DNA of 64,000 bases from Todiramphus chloris collaris (GCA_025345505.1 JANVCC010000022.1:31693213-31757212), one strand, 5' to 3'; numbered from the stretch's first letter, positions 1 to 12,900 are shown. Made by a program: numbers and translations. Notes: generated by a model from the letters alone, not told the origin.

Positions 1-647
1 CTTCCTAAGGATAAATAATGACCATGATTCATCAAAGGTTCCAAGAAGGACCTCCTGCCACTGTGACAACCAGACTAGAGACCATCACATGGTTTAATAC
101 AGAAATACTTTTCTAGAGATCTGCTTTCTGTCAACATGTATGTCTCTTGGTATGTAATATTAATTAATCATAAGCAATGCAATAAAATAAAATATACACA
201 TGGCTGGCATTCTTCCTCCTGTGCAACTCCTGGATTAATTTTGGGGTTTTTATCTGTACTCTAATTCCAGCTAAGAAGCAAGGTGATAAAAAACAAATTT
301 ACTCATTTCCTCTCAGGGAGGGGTGGGAGTGGAACAGGGACAAATACAGCATAGAATAGGAAGTAAAACAATTTTGATCAATTACAGGTGCTAGAGCTTT
401 TCTTTTAACACCCTTCCTCCTAAAAGCACCTTTTACATCTCTACACACAGTATAGACATCCACAAGTAATTATTTTACCAATCCAGGTAAACCAGGATTT
501 TAATTTAATTTTTAATTCATCACAAAGTGTCATTTTAGCAGTATTTTTTAAATGAACATCTTTGAAGACAGTAAGTTATTTATCTCAAAAAAATTAATCA
601 AAGCTGTATTTCCTGTCTTGTAAGTGAAATATGAGCTCAGACCAAAG

Positions 648-673
648 GAAAAAAAAAAACATATATATATATA
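648..673. repeat. A-run followed by (AT)n microsatellite
   Basis: A short adenine run is followed directly by about six AT units. It is simple sequence with no further content. Confidence 0.8.
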
Positions 674-2324
674 CCTCTCAAGAAGTGCAATTACAGCAAG
701 TTTATATTCAAGACAATAAAGCCTTTGTTTTGAGATTCAATTTAGCTCATTATTTTGTAACTCTTATAGTTTTAAAGAAAATATTTTTGTTTGCTTCTTA
801 GGGAAAACATTTCTATGTTATGCAGATCCAAAATTAACAAGGTTTGAGAAAGTTCTTATGCCTGCTCTTGACACAGAGCATCTCAAAACCTTATTCTGCA
901 ATAAAACCAGCTAGAAAGCACTAGCACTGGAAGCTGTATAGTCAATTCTATTCACCATAGAACACAACTGGCACGAACAGACAGGAAACACCATGCACTT
1001 TTCTCCTCATATTTGGTGAGAAGTTGGCTATGCTATTACAGCACCCTGCAACAATATCAATAACCATACATTTGGCTGATGTAATGTACAGGTACCTGTC
1101 ACACACAGAGGATCCTGCACAATGCTCATGCACTGATGAACGAGCATAACAAGTTCAAAGCAGTTTACCTTAGTTTTCAAGCAAAGTATGATATAATAAA
1201 AAATAAAAACAAAATATGTCAAATACTAAAACGTATTTACATATTTATGTTTATTTTTACCACCTCAGACAAAGTAAAAAAGATAAAGTGGTAAAGAGCT
1301 TGCAGTTAGAGGATACTACATTAAGTCTAATGTCAAGATGACACATGTGGAGAAAGGAATAAAGTCCACACTATTTTACCTGGAAAACGATTTGAACATC
1401 TCTGACTTTATGTCCTTGAGGTTGAGATGCCATACAAGCTGAACTTTTGCCACTTCATTTTCTGGATGCCATTGTGGTCCAGTCAGGAACTGAGCCCCTA
1501 CTTCTGTTCAGGCTAACCAGGACTACCAGCTTGGCCTCCGTACTTCAGTGACCACAGCTATAGCATGGAAATACCTTGGAGAAGAACAGAACTTTGAGTC
1601 CCATATCAGATAAGACTAAACGAGAACTAAAGAATTTATTAGTCATCTGAGATGAAATAAATAATAGCACAATTTCAGGTAAAATGAAGGAGCAATACTT
1701 CTGCTGAGCTTAGAAGCATTTAAAGAAAATCCATGTAAAACAGCTTTTTAAACAGCCATGCTGACTTCTACTCTGCATGAGATGCACTTCATTAATCAGT
1801 AAGTTCCCAGTACCTATGTCCAGGATGACTTAAGCCTGTAATGAGCAAAACTCCCCACCAGCTGCAATAAAGCTTTGGTCCCACGGGTCAGGGCTGAGGC
1901 AAAATGAAGCAAGTGGTTTATGGCTGCCTGGTAGGCTCTCAGGCCAGCCATGGCTGCAGGACACAGCACAGCTCCTGCCTCCTCACCTGCCCCTCAGCAC
2001 GAAGGGATTCCCCCCACCCATACTCATGGTCATCCCACAGCAGCACCTTCATTAACACCTCTCACATAACGATGCTCTACCTGCACTGTGGGGAGGCCTG
2101 TCAGGAGGCCATGAGCCACCCCAAGCTGCTCCCGGCCACTTCCCACCAGCTCTGGCAACGAGAGGGGGCCCTCTGGGGAAAACCACCACAAGCCAGAGCC
2201 CGACCATCGCACCAAGACATCCATCAGCCAGGGAAGTTCCTGGATACAAGGTGCTACGGAAAGGAAAAGGCAGCTGCTGAGGGCTGGAGAGGCTCTGTGG
2301 GGTGCTCCCTGGCAAGGGGGGCAG

Positions 2325-2404
2325 GGACACCCCTGAGGGATGGGATGGCCTGGACATCACCCCCATCCCCGAGGGACAGGACAGCCTGGACACCCCCACC
2401 CCCC
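2325..2404. repeat. Two-copy GC-rich minisatellite
   Basis: Two imperfect copies about 36 bp apart share the pattern GAGGGA...GGACA, with GGCCTGGACATCACC in one and AGCCTGGACACCC in the other. It lies inside a GC-richer patch of otherwise AT-rich presumed intron, and explains the proline- and glycine-rich open frames on both strands there. Confidence 0.55.
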
Positions 2405-5113
2405 CGCTGCAGCACTTCTGCCCCTCTGTAACCTGCAGCAAGCAGGGACGACGAGGGAAAGGGATAAGTATTCACATGAGCGACTCCATAATTGTTTGTG
2501 GTGGTCTTGTTCCTCAATATCTGTATCAGTGATCAGAAGTTTGCATTGATTGCCAAGAAAATAATACCAAAACTCTGACTCCAGCCTGTTTTGCCAGCGG
2601 CATGGAGGTAGGCTGCCACAAACTCCCCTGCAGCACTACTACCCGCTCCTAAGGCACGTCCCAGAGCAGGGCTGAAGGAAGCACTGAATGCAAACTCCCC
2701 AACATCCCTGGGAACGCTGAAGTTCAGACTTCAAAAACCAGCAGCCTCTTCCATTCAAATGTGTTTACTTGACTCCCGAGTACGGACGTTTTCACAGCAA
2801 CATGAAAAACTGCTGTACTGTGGAGGAACAGGAAAATGAGTAGGAAGAAGAAAGGGAAATGAAGAAAATGAAACAAATCTTCTTTCACCACTCCCCTGTC
2901 TGAGAGAAAGATGCACCCAGACGTGCACAGACACACAAGCCAGGATTTCTTCCTAAAAAACTGTGTGATACACACAGATATATTTTGCTTGCCTCTTACT
3001 GATACGAGTTCAGTCAGCACTGAATACCTGCAGCTGGTTTCAAGTTACAGCCAGGGGAAGTAGTACCATAAAATTTCTCACAGCCACCCAAACTATTACT
3101 CTTCTATTTTCTTCCATGTGTGGTCATCGCACCCCTTCTGGAAAGCTCAGAGGTATGATACCACCGCAGGCATCTTCAGAGAGAGCCTGACAATGGTGTA
3201 TTATGAGGCTTGTTGTAACATCCTTTCAATATTCTTAAGGTCCAGTGATTTAGAGAAGAGAGTCTTTTGTGTCTCCTGTCAGTTCCAGGAAGCTCCTGTC
3301 ACTGGCATGGAGACTGCATATGGAAAAGAGCTGCTAAATAGACCGGTTAAAAGAATATAGGCCCAGTTTTGCTCCCACAGTACTGAAAACCATGAATACT
3401 GCAGCTCTGTTGAGGTCAGAGGAATGGCACTGCTCTGACGCTGGGGGTGAGAGACCCCTACACCAGCTGTTACATTTCAAAGCCAGAGCTCCCTCTGCAA
3501 CAGTCTCACAGGCTCCGCTTGAGATAGACCCCCGAGGCCACCACGGCCAGAACATCAGTACAACGGCAGCAGCATGTGTACCAGCAGATCCCACCAACCT
3601 GACCCACGACACCCACGCTGCACAAAGCAGAGAAGGTTTCTCACCCCCAGAAACCAGGCTGCACTTGAACTAGTGATGTGCACATCTAGTGACACTTTCG
3701 GACAGGAAGCGTCAATTTAACACCTTCCTCTTCTTCCACTGAAGGGAAGGAAAGCTTACAACCACAGAAGAGCTAAGGTAAATAACCAGAGTAAAGCAGG
3801 ATATTTCTCTTTCCTGTGTGTTTTAAATACAGCCTGCTTGTTGCTGCTGTTTTCTAACTTTCCTTTTGATACCATCAGTGTAAAACCATACAGATAGAGA
3901 TTCCCTGACCTAGACTTTGTGAGTGCTTCTTACAGAACCTGTGTTCACATGTTCTCTTTACCCAGACTGTTAATCCTTGTTCAGGAAAGATGGTCAGTGA
4001 TTTTTTTTTGTTAATTACAAATTACTAAGAGCTGGTAACTGTACTTCCTTTGACTGGTGCTGCTGCAAAACACAACTCTTACACGCCTTAGAAACAAACA
4101 GGAAACTTGCAATACTTCCAGGCAGATAAGACCAGCTAACACACAACAGGGATCCTTTCATTATGTGGAACACCTCAGAGAGTGTCTGTGCCAGACCCAA
4201 GTGCCACTGTGTCTCTCCAGACGCTCAAATCCTGATCCTCTTTATAAGAGTATTTGCAACTGAGGCCTTGGTCTCTCCACTACCTACTCATCCCTTAATA
4301 TTTTGCTGAGGTTAACCATCAGAATAGTGATTTTTGCTGCTTAGCAGCATTTCCCACTGAAAGCTGGATTACACTGGTTTAGACAGTATATAAAAGGTCT
4401 TGGGATGAAACTACAGGCCAGATTATCCTTCACCACACAGTTCCAGTATCATTTTGGGTGCACCTTTCTGTTGAGTTCTCATCCTGTCACCCTGCAAATA
4501 CCCCTGATCACAAGACATCTGAAGAATAACAGAAGCAGCAGTAAAAAAACAAACCAGAACAATGGTCTTAAACTGCTGTGCAACAGTTAGAAATAGACTG
4601 TAGTGGGTGTATAAAACAGCACATGCCATTGCTCGCTTTCCTCAGCCAGGTCTGCAGCTTCAGACCACTTGTGAACTCAACAATCTACCACATTTCACAA
4701 GAAGAAACAGTAAGTGATGCACATGACTGACAACCAGAGCATCTATTTTTTCTCCCACAGGTTATATCTTCTACTGTCAAACAGAATGTATAGTCTGTTT
4801 CAATCGTTTTCTGATGAACAAAATAACGTAAGGTGTCCCTCAGTGCCAATTCTGTATCCTATGGCACATCAGCTGCATCACAAGCACTAAAAATGCCTTT
4901 GGCACCAAAAATACTGTGTATACAAAACAGCACTTCAGTCTGAATAATTAATATGCCATCAGCTGGCCATGTTTTTGGCAAGTGAGTGAATTTAATCCAA
5001 TTACCGCAGAGGTGATGAGGTCAAGCTGACTCTTACTGAAGAATCACCAGCAAGGCTGTCCTCAAAAACTAAGACACTGCAGCTTGATAGACTTAAGAAA
5101 GCTGACACACTGT

Positions 5114-5143
5114 AGTGAAGTTCAGTGAAGTTCAGCGACGTTC
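5114..5143. repeat. Three tandem 10-bp units
   Basis: The unit AGTGAAGTTC occurs twice exactly and is followed by AGCGACGTTC, a third copy with two changes. It is a short tandem array in non-coding sequence. Confidence 0.8.
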
Positions 5144-8100
5144 AGAGTTGTTATAACAAAGATAAGTGCCAAGAAACTGCTTTGTGCCAGCAAGCAGAAG
5201 AGGAAAGGGATTCAGCAAGAACACACTTTGTAAAGCACACTGTAATCCTAAGCACTTAATTGCCTTTGGCAAGAGTTGCATCCCATTGCCTCTCAGAAGT
5301 CGTTTTATCTGCAACTTGATGCTCACAGCTACAGCAATGAATGGAGTGGGGGAGGAGGACAAATTCGGGGAGCCAGGGAGAGAACTATGGCTACCAGCCT
5401 GTCTTTGCTGAACTACCAAGCAATATATATGAAATATTGGTATATGCAAGGCCTAATATGCACATCCAATTACTCTAGAGAGCTCCCACAGAAGCAAAGG
5501 AAGACTGACTCGCATCCAAGCTCTTTAGTCACCCACAAAGGCAGGGAAATACATTGTAAAATTACACACCTGTATTTATACTTTAGTATTTATGTAGAAG
5601 TGGCCTCGCTTCCAGACTTCCTACATGAACCCATATAGGTCACTGTAAATTTGAAGGTATAGCCAGACTTTCTGTTTCCTTTCCCTGGCTTTGCTTATAG
5701 AGCAGCATTCACAAATATTTTACATTAGGTTAACCCCAGCTCATTGTTCCCACATAAATGGAAGACTCAAAGGTAAATAATGCACCAAGTCTCTTTAATT
5801 AAATAAGGGGTTCAGAGGAGGAGTTTCTGCAGACCCTTTTAAATCTTAAAGCCTGCCAACTGGATGAACAAAAGGTAGATTAGGCTCACATGATAAATCC
5901 CAGTAAACCTGAAAAGCCTTTGTTAATAAGTCACTAAGGGAATTCCGCCCCCCCCAGAATTTCTGCTCACCAGAAGTGAGACTTAAGATTATTCGAGCGG
6001 GTTTGGTTTCCAGCAGCATTAAATGGGTATATGCCTCATGGAGCTCTAATCTCCTCATTTCTATAGAGCTCTATTCTCCTTTCATTCCTACTAAAGGAGA
6101 ACGAGTTATTTCTAGCTTTTATATAGAAAGCAGCTGCTGAAACTTCAGAGGCAAAAAAAGTTTATGAAATTAGCCAAGATTCCCAGGAAAATTAAAGTGG
6201 AATTCTGTATCAGCTTTAACAGCAACAGAGGTACAAACGTATTTTCGTTTCATTTTGGTACTTCTTTCATGTAGCAGGTTGCAAATGATCCTTTCAAGTT
6301 TCCATTCGTAAGTTAGATTTCAGTTGCCTGTTCACAGAGCCAAATGACATGTTAGTCTGGCAATTAGTATAGTCTTCTGTTTGTAGAGACGCTTAATGAA
6401 GACATTGTTAGAGACAGACCTTGTTGTAGCACATTCAACAGACCCTTTGCAATTGCTCAGGAGTCAGATTTTAGCAAAACACAGCCTGCAATCACAGACA
6501 ACACAGATGACATTTACAAGTGAGAAGTTACAAAAAGTCCAGAGTCCATTCTACCTGGATCCATCTGGCTACACTAATGAACCCTTTTCAGCACTATAGA
6601 TTAATCTTATCTTCTCCGTATGCAGTGATGAAATCCAAACTGTGTACATAACACACATCACAGAAGCATTTCCATCAGTGAAGAGGATGAAGGCAGCTGT
6701 ACAAGGCTTTCCAAGATCCTGTCTGGAACAGTGGATGCCACCGTCATCCAAGTCTACAGTAACAGGCATAGCAATGAGAAAAAGGGCATCCTACCTTCCA
6801 ATGGGAGGTTAAAAATGAATAATTCAGCATCAAAAAGAGAAGAAGGTATTAACCAGCCAAGGGGAAAAAACAATTACCTTTGTTACCTCCCAACTCATAC
6901 CTGTGGAGTAAAGTTTGGAAAAGCTGTTGAGTACAGCTCTAAGCACAGCAACGGCAAAAAATCGCTACATGTTTTAGTATGAACTTGACAAGTTTATGAA
7001 GCAAAAACAGGATAAAACAGTCCAGGATCCCTTCCAGCCCATGTTCAGGCCTGAACCCAAACTACCTAGAAGAGTCCAACAACCACAGACCGTGGCTCCC
7101 AGTTCTCCAGAGTCTAACCAAAAACTCCAGCCATCTCCCTACATGGCTCTCAAACAGAGCTTCTGAGCACACTTTCCAGATTTAGACATCCACTACTTTA
7201 GGCACAGCATTTGGAGCAGCTCTGAACTCTATTTACATCTGCATTTTGTTTTAGGAGGGCTCTGAAAGTAATTTGTAACTGTTGGTTTATAGTCTAACAC
7301 AGTGTATTTGGCCTGCGTAAGGATATTGGTATGGATTTTGATTGACTGTAAAAATAGGATCATCGCCCAGAGGAAGTCCTAATGATCTTAAAGGAGGAGT
7401 CAAGGAGAACACAAACCAGACCAAGAACTCGTAAAAAAGCCTGTGTCTCTTACACTTAGCTTAAGCCAGTGAAAATACGCAATTGCTGCTTATTTCAGAC
7501 TTTGTAAGTTCCCTTTCAGCATTATATAAGCAAACCAACAGAAGTTCACTGATTTGTTTTCCTTCATTCTCCTTTGCACCATGCAGCAAAGCAACCAAAG
7601 CTGTGGCGAGATGCTTGCAACAGCAAGGCATCAGGTTTTTAACTTTTTTTACAGCAGACCTTTTAAGATTGCCCTAAAAGAACAATAAAAATTGGGTCAG
7701 GGATATTAAGTAGTGTGAGCCTCCCACATCTGTATAAAATCCTAGCTGTGATGCGCCTTAAGCCAGGCATTTTCTTTCTGCTCATGTCTCTCTAAACAGG
7801 TTAAATACCATTAACGTATCACAGAGCAGGACAAGACAGGCTGCTTATCCTTCCAGTGGCTGGTCTTCTGCTGGCAAACATTCTACTACTGTGACCAACA
7901 AAGTCACTCTAGTTACTACTGGAGTTAAAACACTTGTCCCATAGAGTCAGAATGCAAAATGCTAAGGCCATGTAACATAAGTGTTTTATGGAAATGCATT
8001 ATAGTGAGCACTAAGTTAGAAACCACAACGCACACAAGAGACTAGCTAGAGAAGAACAGTATCATCTGAGGAAAGAAACTACTGTGGATACATGCCAGAG

Positions 8101-9016
8101 GAAAATTAACTATTCATGCCATCTGATAAATATTAGTAAATATAATTCTGGTTTAAAAACAGAAGACTCTCAAAATGTGCTCTTTGAGCCTAGTTCCAGG
8201 AACATCTCAGCAAATGTAAAGTTACGCAGGAAGAAACACACCATATTTGGCAAATAATAATGCAAGTCATTAGGAAAAAATAAAGACGTGTGCAGGAAAC
8301 AGGGGGAGGGAGATAAGTCGTTCTGTTTGGGATTTAAGATGTGAGGGGAACTACTTTTTCCCTTACAGCTTCACTGACAGAAATAGTATTTCCAGTGCTC
8401 CACTAAGAGGTGGCATCATTTTGGAGTCTTAGTGCATCTTCTGCATGTCATGTTCACCCTCTATAGAGTTCCTTGCTCGGAAACCCTCAGAAGTAAAAGT
8501 ATATGGAACCAGGTATTTGCACTTATTCTCTCAGACATTCCCTTTGTAGAGAGCATGATCTAGACTTCAAAACACTTCTGATTCTACTTCCCAACTCTGG
8601 GAGAAGCATTCCCATGGATTAACTTTGCAGAAGACAAGGCTGAGGCTAAAAAGTATCTTTAAACTGTAAAAGAAGGGAAGAATTCTCTGTCTTTTCATCC
8701 CCGGTCTCCAGCCCCTTTTGGTCTTCCACGCCACTCCCTTCCAGCCCAAGTACAGGCCAGAGTCCAGATGTTCACACACAAGAAAGAGGATTAAATGGCA
8801 AAGAATCCCAAAATACATATTGCTCTGTAGCACGAAGACAGCTCACAGAGATGTGATTTCACCTCCTCCTGCCCCCTGCCTAAATTAATGATTTTAAGCA
8901 TTCATCTCCCTGCCTCATCCTTACACAGCATGTTTACGTGGTTTCACCAGGATTTATCCTTCTGTGAAACCCCTGTTGTGCAACATGGTACAAATTACTT
9001 TGGAACAGCGCAAGTT

Positions 9017-9048
9017 AAAAAAAAAACAAACCAAAACCACAAAACAAC
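9017..9048. repeat. A-rich (CAAAC)-type tract
   Basis: A run of adenines grades into CAAACC/CAAAAC units. The same kind of tract recurs at 10860-10910, 49010-49034 and 56797-56845. No LINE or SINE body is recognisable beside it. Confidence 0.6.
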
Positions 9049-9270
9049 ACATTTTGTCTGAAACACAAAAGATGTAGATATACAGTGAAAGATCCTTTCT
9101 GCACGTGCCTTCACATATGCACCCTTTTATTGGAAAGTCTAACAAGTCCAAGGAAGAGCCAGAGAGGTGATCGTTACAGCCTAGCCTATAAGTGCTTACT
9201 CTTAATACTTCTTTGGTACCTGCCAACAGAGAACAATAAAACTCTAACAAATCACACATAAAAGATGACA

Positions 9271-9280
9271 AGTACTTACT
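9271..9280 (-). other. Candidate splice donor of an untranslated first exon
   Basis: On the minus strand the sequence reads GGTA|GTAAGTACT, with the last exon base at 9280 and the intron starting at 9279. It is a strong donor just downstream (minus direction) of the CpG island. If transcription starts near 9800, just below the TTAAAA-like element at 9829-9834, this donor would close a first exon of roughly 500 nt. No coding homology is seen in that exon, consistent with a 5' UTR. The link to MYLK rests on synteny. Confidence 0.4.
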
Positions 9281-9566
9281 ACCAGGCTTTCTTGCTCTCG
9301 GATTAACGCGCTCAGGGAGGGAAGCCGTAGGTGAGTCCCTCGCCCTGCCGGAGCCCAGCGGACGGTCTTGCAGCGGCAGGGATGGGAGCTGCTTTGGGAC
9401 AGCCGCAGGAAACCCGCGGCTCCGATGCTCCAAGCCCGGCATGTGCCCGCAGCCCGCGGCGCTGGGCTGGCCCGCTGCAGCGCGGCTACCTCGTCCCTCC
9501 GGAGCAGCAGGTTTCCCTCCTCCTTCTCCGCCTACTCCACCTCCCCCTCCGGAGGATGTCTCGGCA

Positions 9567-9579
9567 CCCCCCCCCCCCC
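9567..9579. repeat. Cytosine homopolymer (C13)
   Basis: Thirteen consecutive C inside the promoter island. Runs of this kind are prone to length polymorphism and sequencing error. Confidence 0.9.
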
Positions 9580-9801
9580 ACCCCTGCCCGCCCCTGGGCT
9601 TCCCTGCGCGTCCCCGGGACGCGGCCGGCAGAGAGAGCCCCGCGGGTGCGGGGAGCGCTGCCGGAGCCGCCCCGCTGCCGAGCTCCCCCAGCCCCAGCGC
9701 CTCCGAGCGCAGCCCACCTGCCGCTCGGCTCGCAGCCGCTGCCCCGAGCTCTCCGGGCGAGGGGGAAGCGCGGAGCCCGCGGGGAAGCGGTGCCCGGCGG
9801 C

Positions 9802-9811
9802 GATACTCACT
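9802..9811 (-). other. Alternative splice-donor candidate in the island
   Basis: On the minus strand the sequence reads CCGCA|GTGAGTATC, with the last exon base at 9811. It lies 68 bp from the CArG box. A transcript starting just past the CArG box would have only a short first exon if it used this site, so it may be an alternative to the donor at 9280 or unused. Confidence 0.35.
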
Positions 9812-9878
9812 GCGGTCGGCGCGGCTGCTTTTAACTCCTTCCCTGCCCCGCCGGCGCGGGCTGGCGGCCGCCGCGGAG

Positions 9879-9888
9879 CCTTATTAGG
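9879..9888. promoter_or_regulatory. Perfect CArG box (SRF site)
   Basis: CCTTATTAGG matches the serum response factor consensus CC(A/T)6GG at all ten positions. It is an AT island in an extremely GC-rich stretch, where chance occurrence is unlikely. SRF with myocardin drives smooth-muscle contractile genes, so the site fits a MYLK promoter. Confidence 0.65.
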
Positions 9889-9974
9889 CTGCGGCCGCGG
9901 GGCCGGGGGGAACCCCGCGCCCGCCACGAGCGAGTGGCGCTGGGGGCGGCGGGGAGGGGAGAGGAGGGGCCGGG

Positions 9975-10019
9975 CCGAGCCGAGCCGAGCCGAGCCGAGC
10001 CGAGCCGAGCCGAGCCGAG
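9975..10019. repeat. (CCGAG)9 pentanucleotide array
   Basis: Nine exact copies of CCGAG stand 86 bp from the CArG box on the upstream side (minus orientation). The array is a perfect short tandem repeat in the promoter island, so it is likely to vary in length between individuals. Confidence 0.95.
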
Positions 10020-10079
10020 CCGGGCCGACCACGCCGGGCCTGCCCGGCACCTGTGGAGAACCTTCGCTACGAGGGAGTG

Positions 10080-10460
10080 TACAGGGCTTGGGCAGGGGGG
10101 AGGGGCGTGCGTGAAGGGGTGTGCAGGGTTCCTGTATGAGATGTGCACGGGAGAGGGTGCGGGGATGTGGCTGTGTAAGGCGCACGTGGCGGATGCAGTC
10201 AGTGTATGTATGGGGACTGTATGGGGTGTACATGTGGAGAAGCATGGAGGGGTGTGATGATGGGCTTGCATGGCACATGCATGAGATATGCATGGGTTGT
10301 ATATATGTTTTCTGGGCCGAGTGTATGACTTGAATGTAGGGGAAGCGCATAGAGGATGTGTGTGAAGGTCTGTATGGGAATTGTATATGAGGATGCCTAA
10401 GGTATGTGTCTACAGGGGTGTGTATATGAACACATATCGAGAGCGTAGGGGTCTGTATGG
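10080..10460. repeat. Degenerate TGTATG-rich tract
   Basis: TGTATG, TGTGTA and GCATGG-like words recur at irregular spacing across almost 400 bp. The opposite strand therefore shows long open frames rich in His, Thr and Pro. It looks like a decayed low-complexity repeat, not a gene. Confidence 0.5.
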
Positions 10461-12240
10461 AGGTACAGCCCTGCCACCCACTACCCCGATCGCAGTAACA
10501 GGACACTTGGGCACACAGGGCACTCCAGGCCACCCTCTGCCTCCCCACCACTCACCCCCACCCCCAGAGCCTGGCCAGGGCTGGTGCACTGGCACATCTG
10601 CCTAGGGACATCCAAGACTGAGGCAGGGGATTTAGCTTAATAAACCGTTTACAGTTAATTGTGTTAAGTGCTAAAGTAGTGTAGAAGGAAGAGCAAATGA
10701 GAGATGGGGACAAACTGAATCCTCTTCAGCACTAAGACTTGAAAGTGTTCTTTTATAATGTGGAGCTAGAGACCCTGAAGAGTAGGGGAATGTGGGTACA
10801 TTGCAAACATAAAGCCTTTTTAGTCAAGTATTTTTTAAAGTTTTTATTCACACATTGAAGAAAAAAACAAAACAAAAACCCCAAAACAAGACAAAAAACA
10901 AACCAAGAAGCAAACCTGACTTTTTATCTGAAATGGATTTATAGCTAGATCATAAACAAACAGGGAGATAGACACACCAAAAGTCCAGGTTTATGCATAA
11001 TGCCTTTCCTTTCTGTCATCTTGCATTTCTCTGTGCTACCAATCAAATTACTACTAGGTATCTTAAAAAGTGGTTCTGAACTGATATAGAAAAGGGACAG
11101 CACAAACTGCAGAGAACTTGCCTCCTCACCAGGCTCTACGATACCTCTAGGGGTGATGGAGCAAACCATAGTCCAGGCTCTAATTCTCTCTCCCCTCACT
11201 CTGTTTCCACTAAACAGCCATCAACTCAGAAAAATGTGGTCAAGATAAGCAAGTCACAGCAAAGCTGTGCTTTGTTGCAGTAATGTTGGGAGTTTTATAT
11301 TTTCAGAGACCTCAATGTTTTTCATCTTGCTTCTGAGGTGAATTTTTTCAGCCATTGATAGAGGATGTGCCCGCATCTGTACACATCTCATGTACCTGAG
11401 TAGGCTGTACAAGGAGGCGGTACAAGATGCTGTTTTTTCCTGGTATATTGTTTCTCTTACTGAGCCCAAGCCACTGCAAAGAGTAAGATCAGTTACCAGT
11501 ATGAGTCCACAAAAAGTTGTAGCCATCCCTTGTGACTCTTCCTCTTCCATGTTCAGTGTGAGTGAACTAGGAGGACTTGTTGCTACCTCTTCAAAGGAAG
11601 TTGTCTGCTGCCAGGCGTACTTTTCTTACTCCTAATTCCCTTAGATTAAATATCTGTTAGGAGCACAAGATGCTTTTCCTGTTTTAAAGGCTCTGTGACT
11701 TTGAAAAACAGTTTCTAAAAATGTTTTCTAAACCTGAATCACTGAAATGGGAGTCCTACAGAAAAGTGACTTTGTTTTCAGAGGCTCTAAATACCTCAGT
11801 TCTCACTGGCTCTGTTGAACCCCCCTCTTCAGATTTTCTTTTCTTTGAAGTCATAATGAGTTTCAAGGAAATTTTAAGAATATCTGTAAAGTGAAGTAAA
11901 CCTGTGAGCTGGCAGAAATAAACTTTAAGGACAGCTATTGGCCAGTTTACTTCACAGGTAATCTGGTGCCACGTAACACCATTCATAGCATTAGCATTCA
12001 ACTGTACATACATACTATGCTAATTCCATGCAGCCAGGATGTTACTTCTGGGCTTTTTCCTTCTGAGTGCATGGTGGTGGCATCTTCTGGACTGTACAGA
12101 TGTGTTCCCCTTTAGTCCAGAACAAATGCTGAAGTGCATGACTCTTTATCTATAGCTGATTTCAAAGGGCAGCGCACACGCACAGAATCCAGCAGTTACA
12201 TACCCATTGGTGTATGAGTTGTGAAAAGAAAGATGACTTA

Positions 12241-12290
12241 GTTTTGTTGTTTTGTTGCTGTTGTTGGTTTTGTTTGGTTTGGTTTTTTTG
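12241..12290. repeat. GTT/GGTTT-rich tract
   Basis: Irregular TTTTG, TTG and TTTGG units; on the other strand it is the same CAAAC-type composition found elsewhere in the window. Confidence 0.6.
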
Positions 12291-12846
12291 TCTGCAGGTA
12301 AACGTTTACTTGGTATTATAATACAGAAAGAACGTGAAAACCTAAGATAGGCACACAGAGCCTGGCACGAACTTGCTTTGACCTCTGTACGACAGCTGAG
12401 CCAAGTCTGTACAGGCAACATCTTTTAGGAAAGAGATTTCTCCTCAACATTTTAAAGCATTCATTCCAAGAAGATGCTGCTCTGCATCATGCTTATGCTT
12501 TTCTTTGCTGATTTCTATCCTAGACTTCATGAAACTCCTTTCTTGTAAATGTTCTCATGTCTTACCAGTTGGGAATTGGTGCTCTAGACAATCTCTTAAT
12601 AGCATCACCATCTCTGCTTTCAATTTAAAATGATTGCTCAGGCCTTAAACACTCACAAAGAACAAGGCCCAGTGTTGCCAGTGAACCCACATCTGCCTTT
12701 AGCTGAGAGGGAGGAGTAGGAGACACTTGAATCGGGATGAAAGCCACTGAGCTCCGTAAGGAGAGCAGATGGTGCCCCTGCTGGGTTTCAAGGGATTTAC
12801 TCATTCTCAGCAGAGCTTGCATATTTCTCTCGCTTTTTTCCTGTGG

Positions 12847-12900
12847 TGTTTGTTGTTGTTGTGTTGTGTTGTTTTGTTGTTGTTGTTTTGTTTTGTTTTT
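12847..12900. repeat. (GTT)n/(TTTTG)n tract
   Basis: GTT units interrupted by TTTTG units run for over 50 bp and are followed 25 bp later by a G7CG7 run (12925-12939). Confidence 0.75.

Larger units (their letters stand above)
1..9279 (-). other. Presumed first intron of MYLK; no exon recognised
   Basis: I see no coding exon here. The open frames on both strands are short and lack recognisable motifs or paired splice sites. By synteny with CCDC14 and ROPN1 to the right, and from the minus-strand promoter island at 9.3-10.1 kb, this is best read as intron 1 of MYLK. I looked for the first immunoglobulin-domain coding exon of MYLK on the minus strand and did not find it, so it would lie to the left of the window. 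A GC-richer patch at about 1890-2450 has open frames on both strands but no sign of selection for coding. Confidence 0.35.
9290..10060 (-). promoter_or_regulatory. CpG island promoter, probably of MYLK
   Basis: This GC- and CpG-dense block stands out sharply from AT-rich flanks. It holds a perfect CArG box (9879-9888), a TTAAAA-like element (9829-9834, about 50 bp further in the minus direction), a (CCGAG)9 array and two minus-strand donor candidates (exon ends 9811 and 9280). The donors point leftwards. In human, the minus-strand neighbour beyond the 3' end of CCDC14 is MYLK, a smooth-muscle kinase gene of the kind driven by SRF and myocardin. Sequence shows the island, CArG box and donors; assignment to MYLK is inference. 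The alternative is an unrelated non-coding RNA promoter. Confidence 0.55.

Noticed and set aside
1904..2431. 175-codon plus-strand open frame in a GC-rich patch
   Set aside because: Other frames on both strands are equally open. The composition follows the GC-rich minisatellite and no motif or splice structure is present.
9532..10551. 339-codon minus-strand open frame across the left CpG island
   Set aside because: It runs through the CCGAG array and the TGTATG-rich tract, and its composition is explained by those repeats. It is more likely promoter and 5' UTR than a protein.
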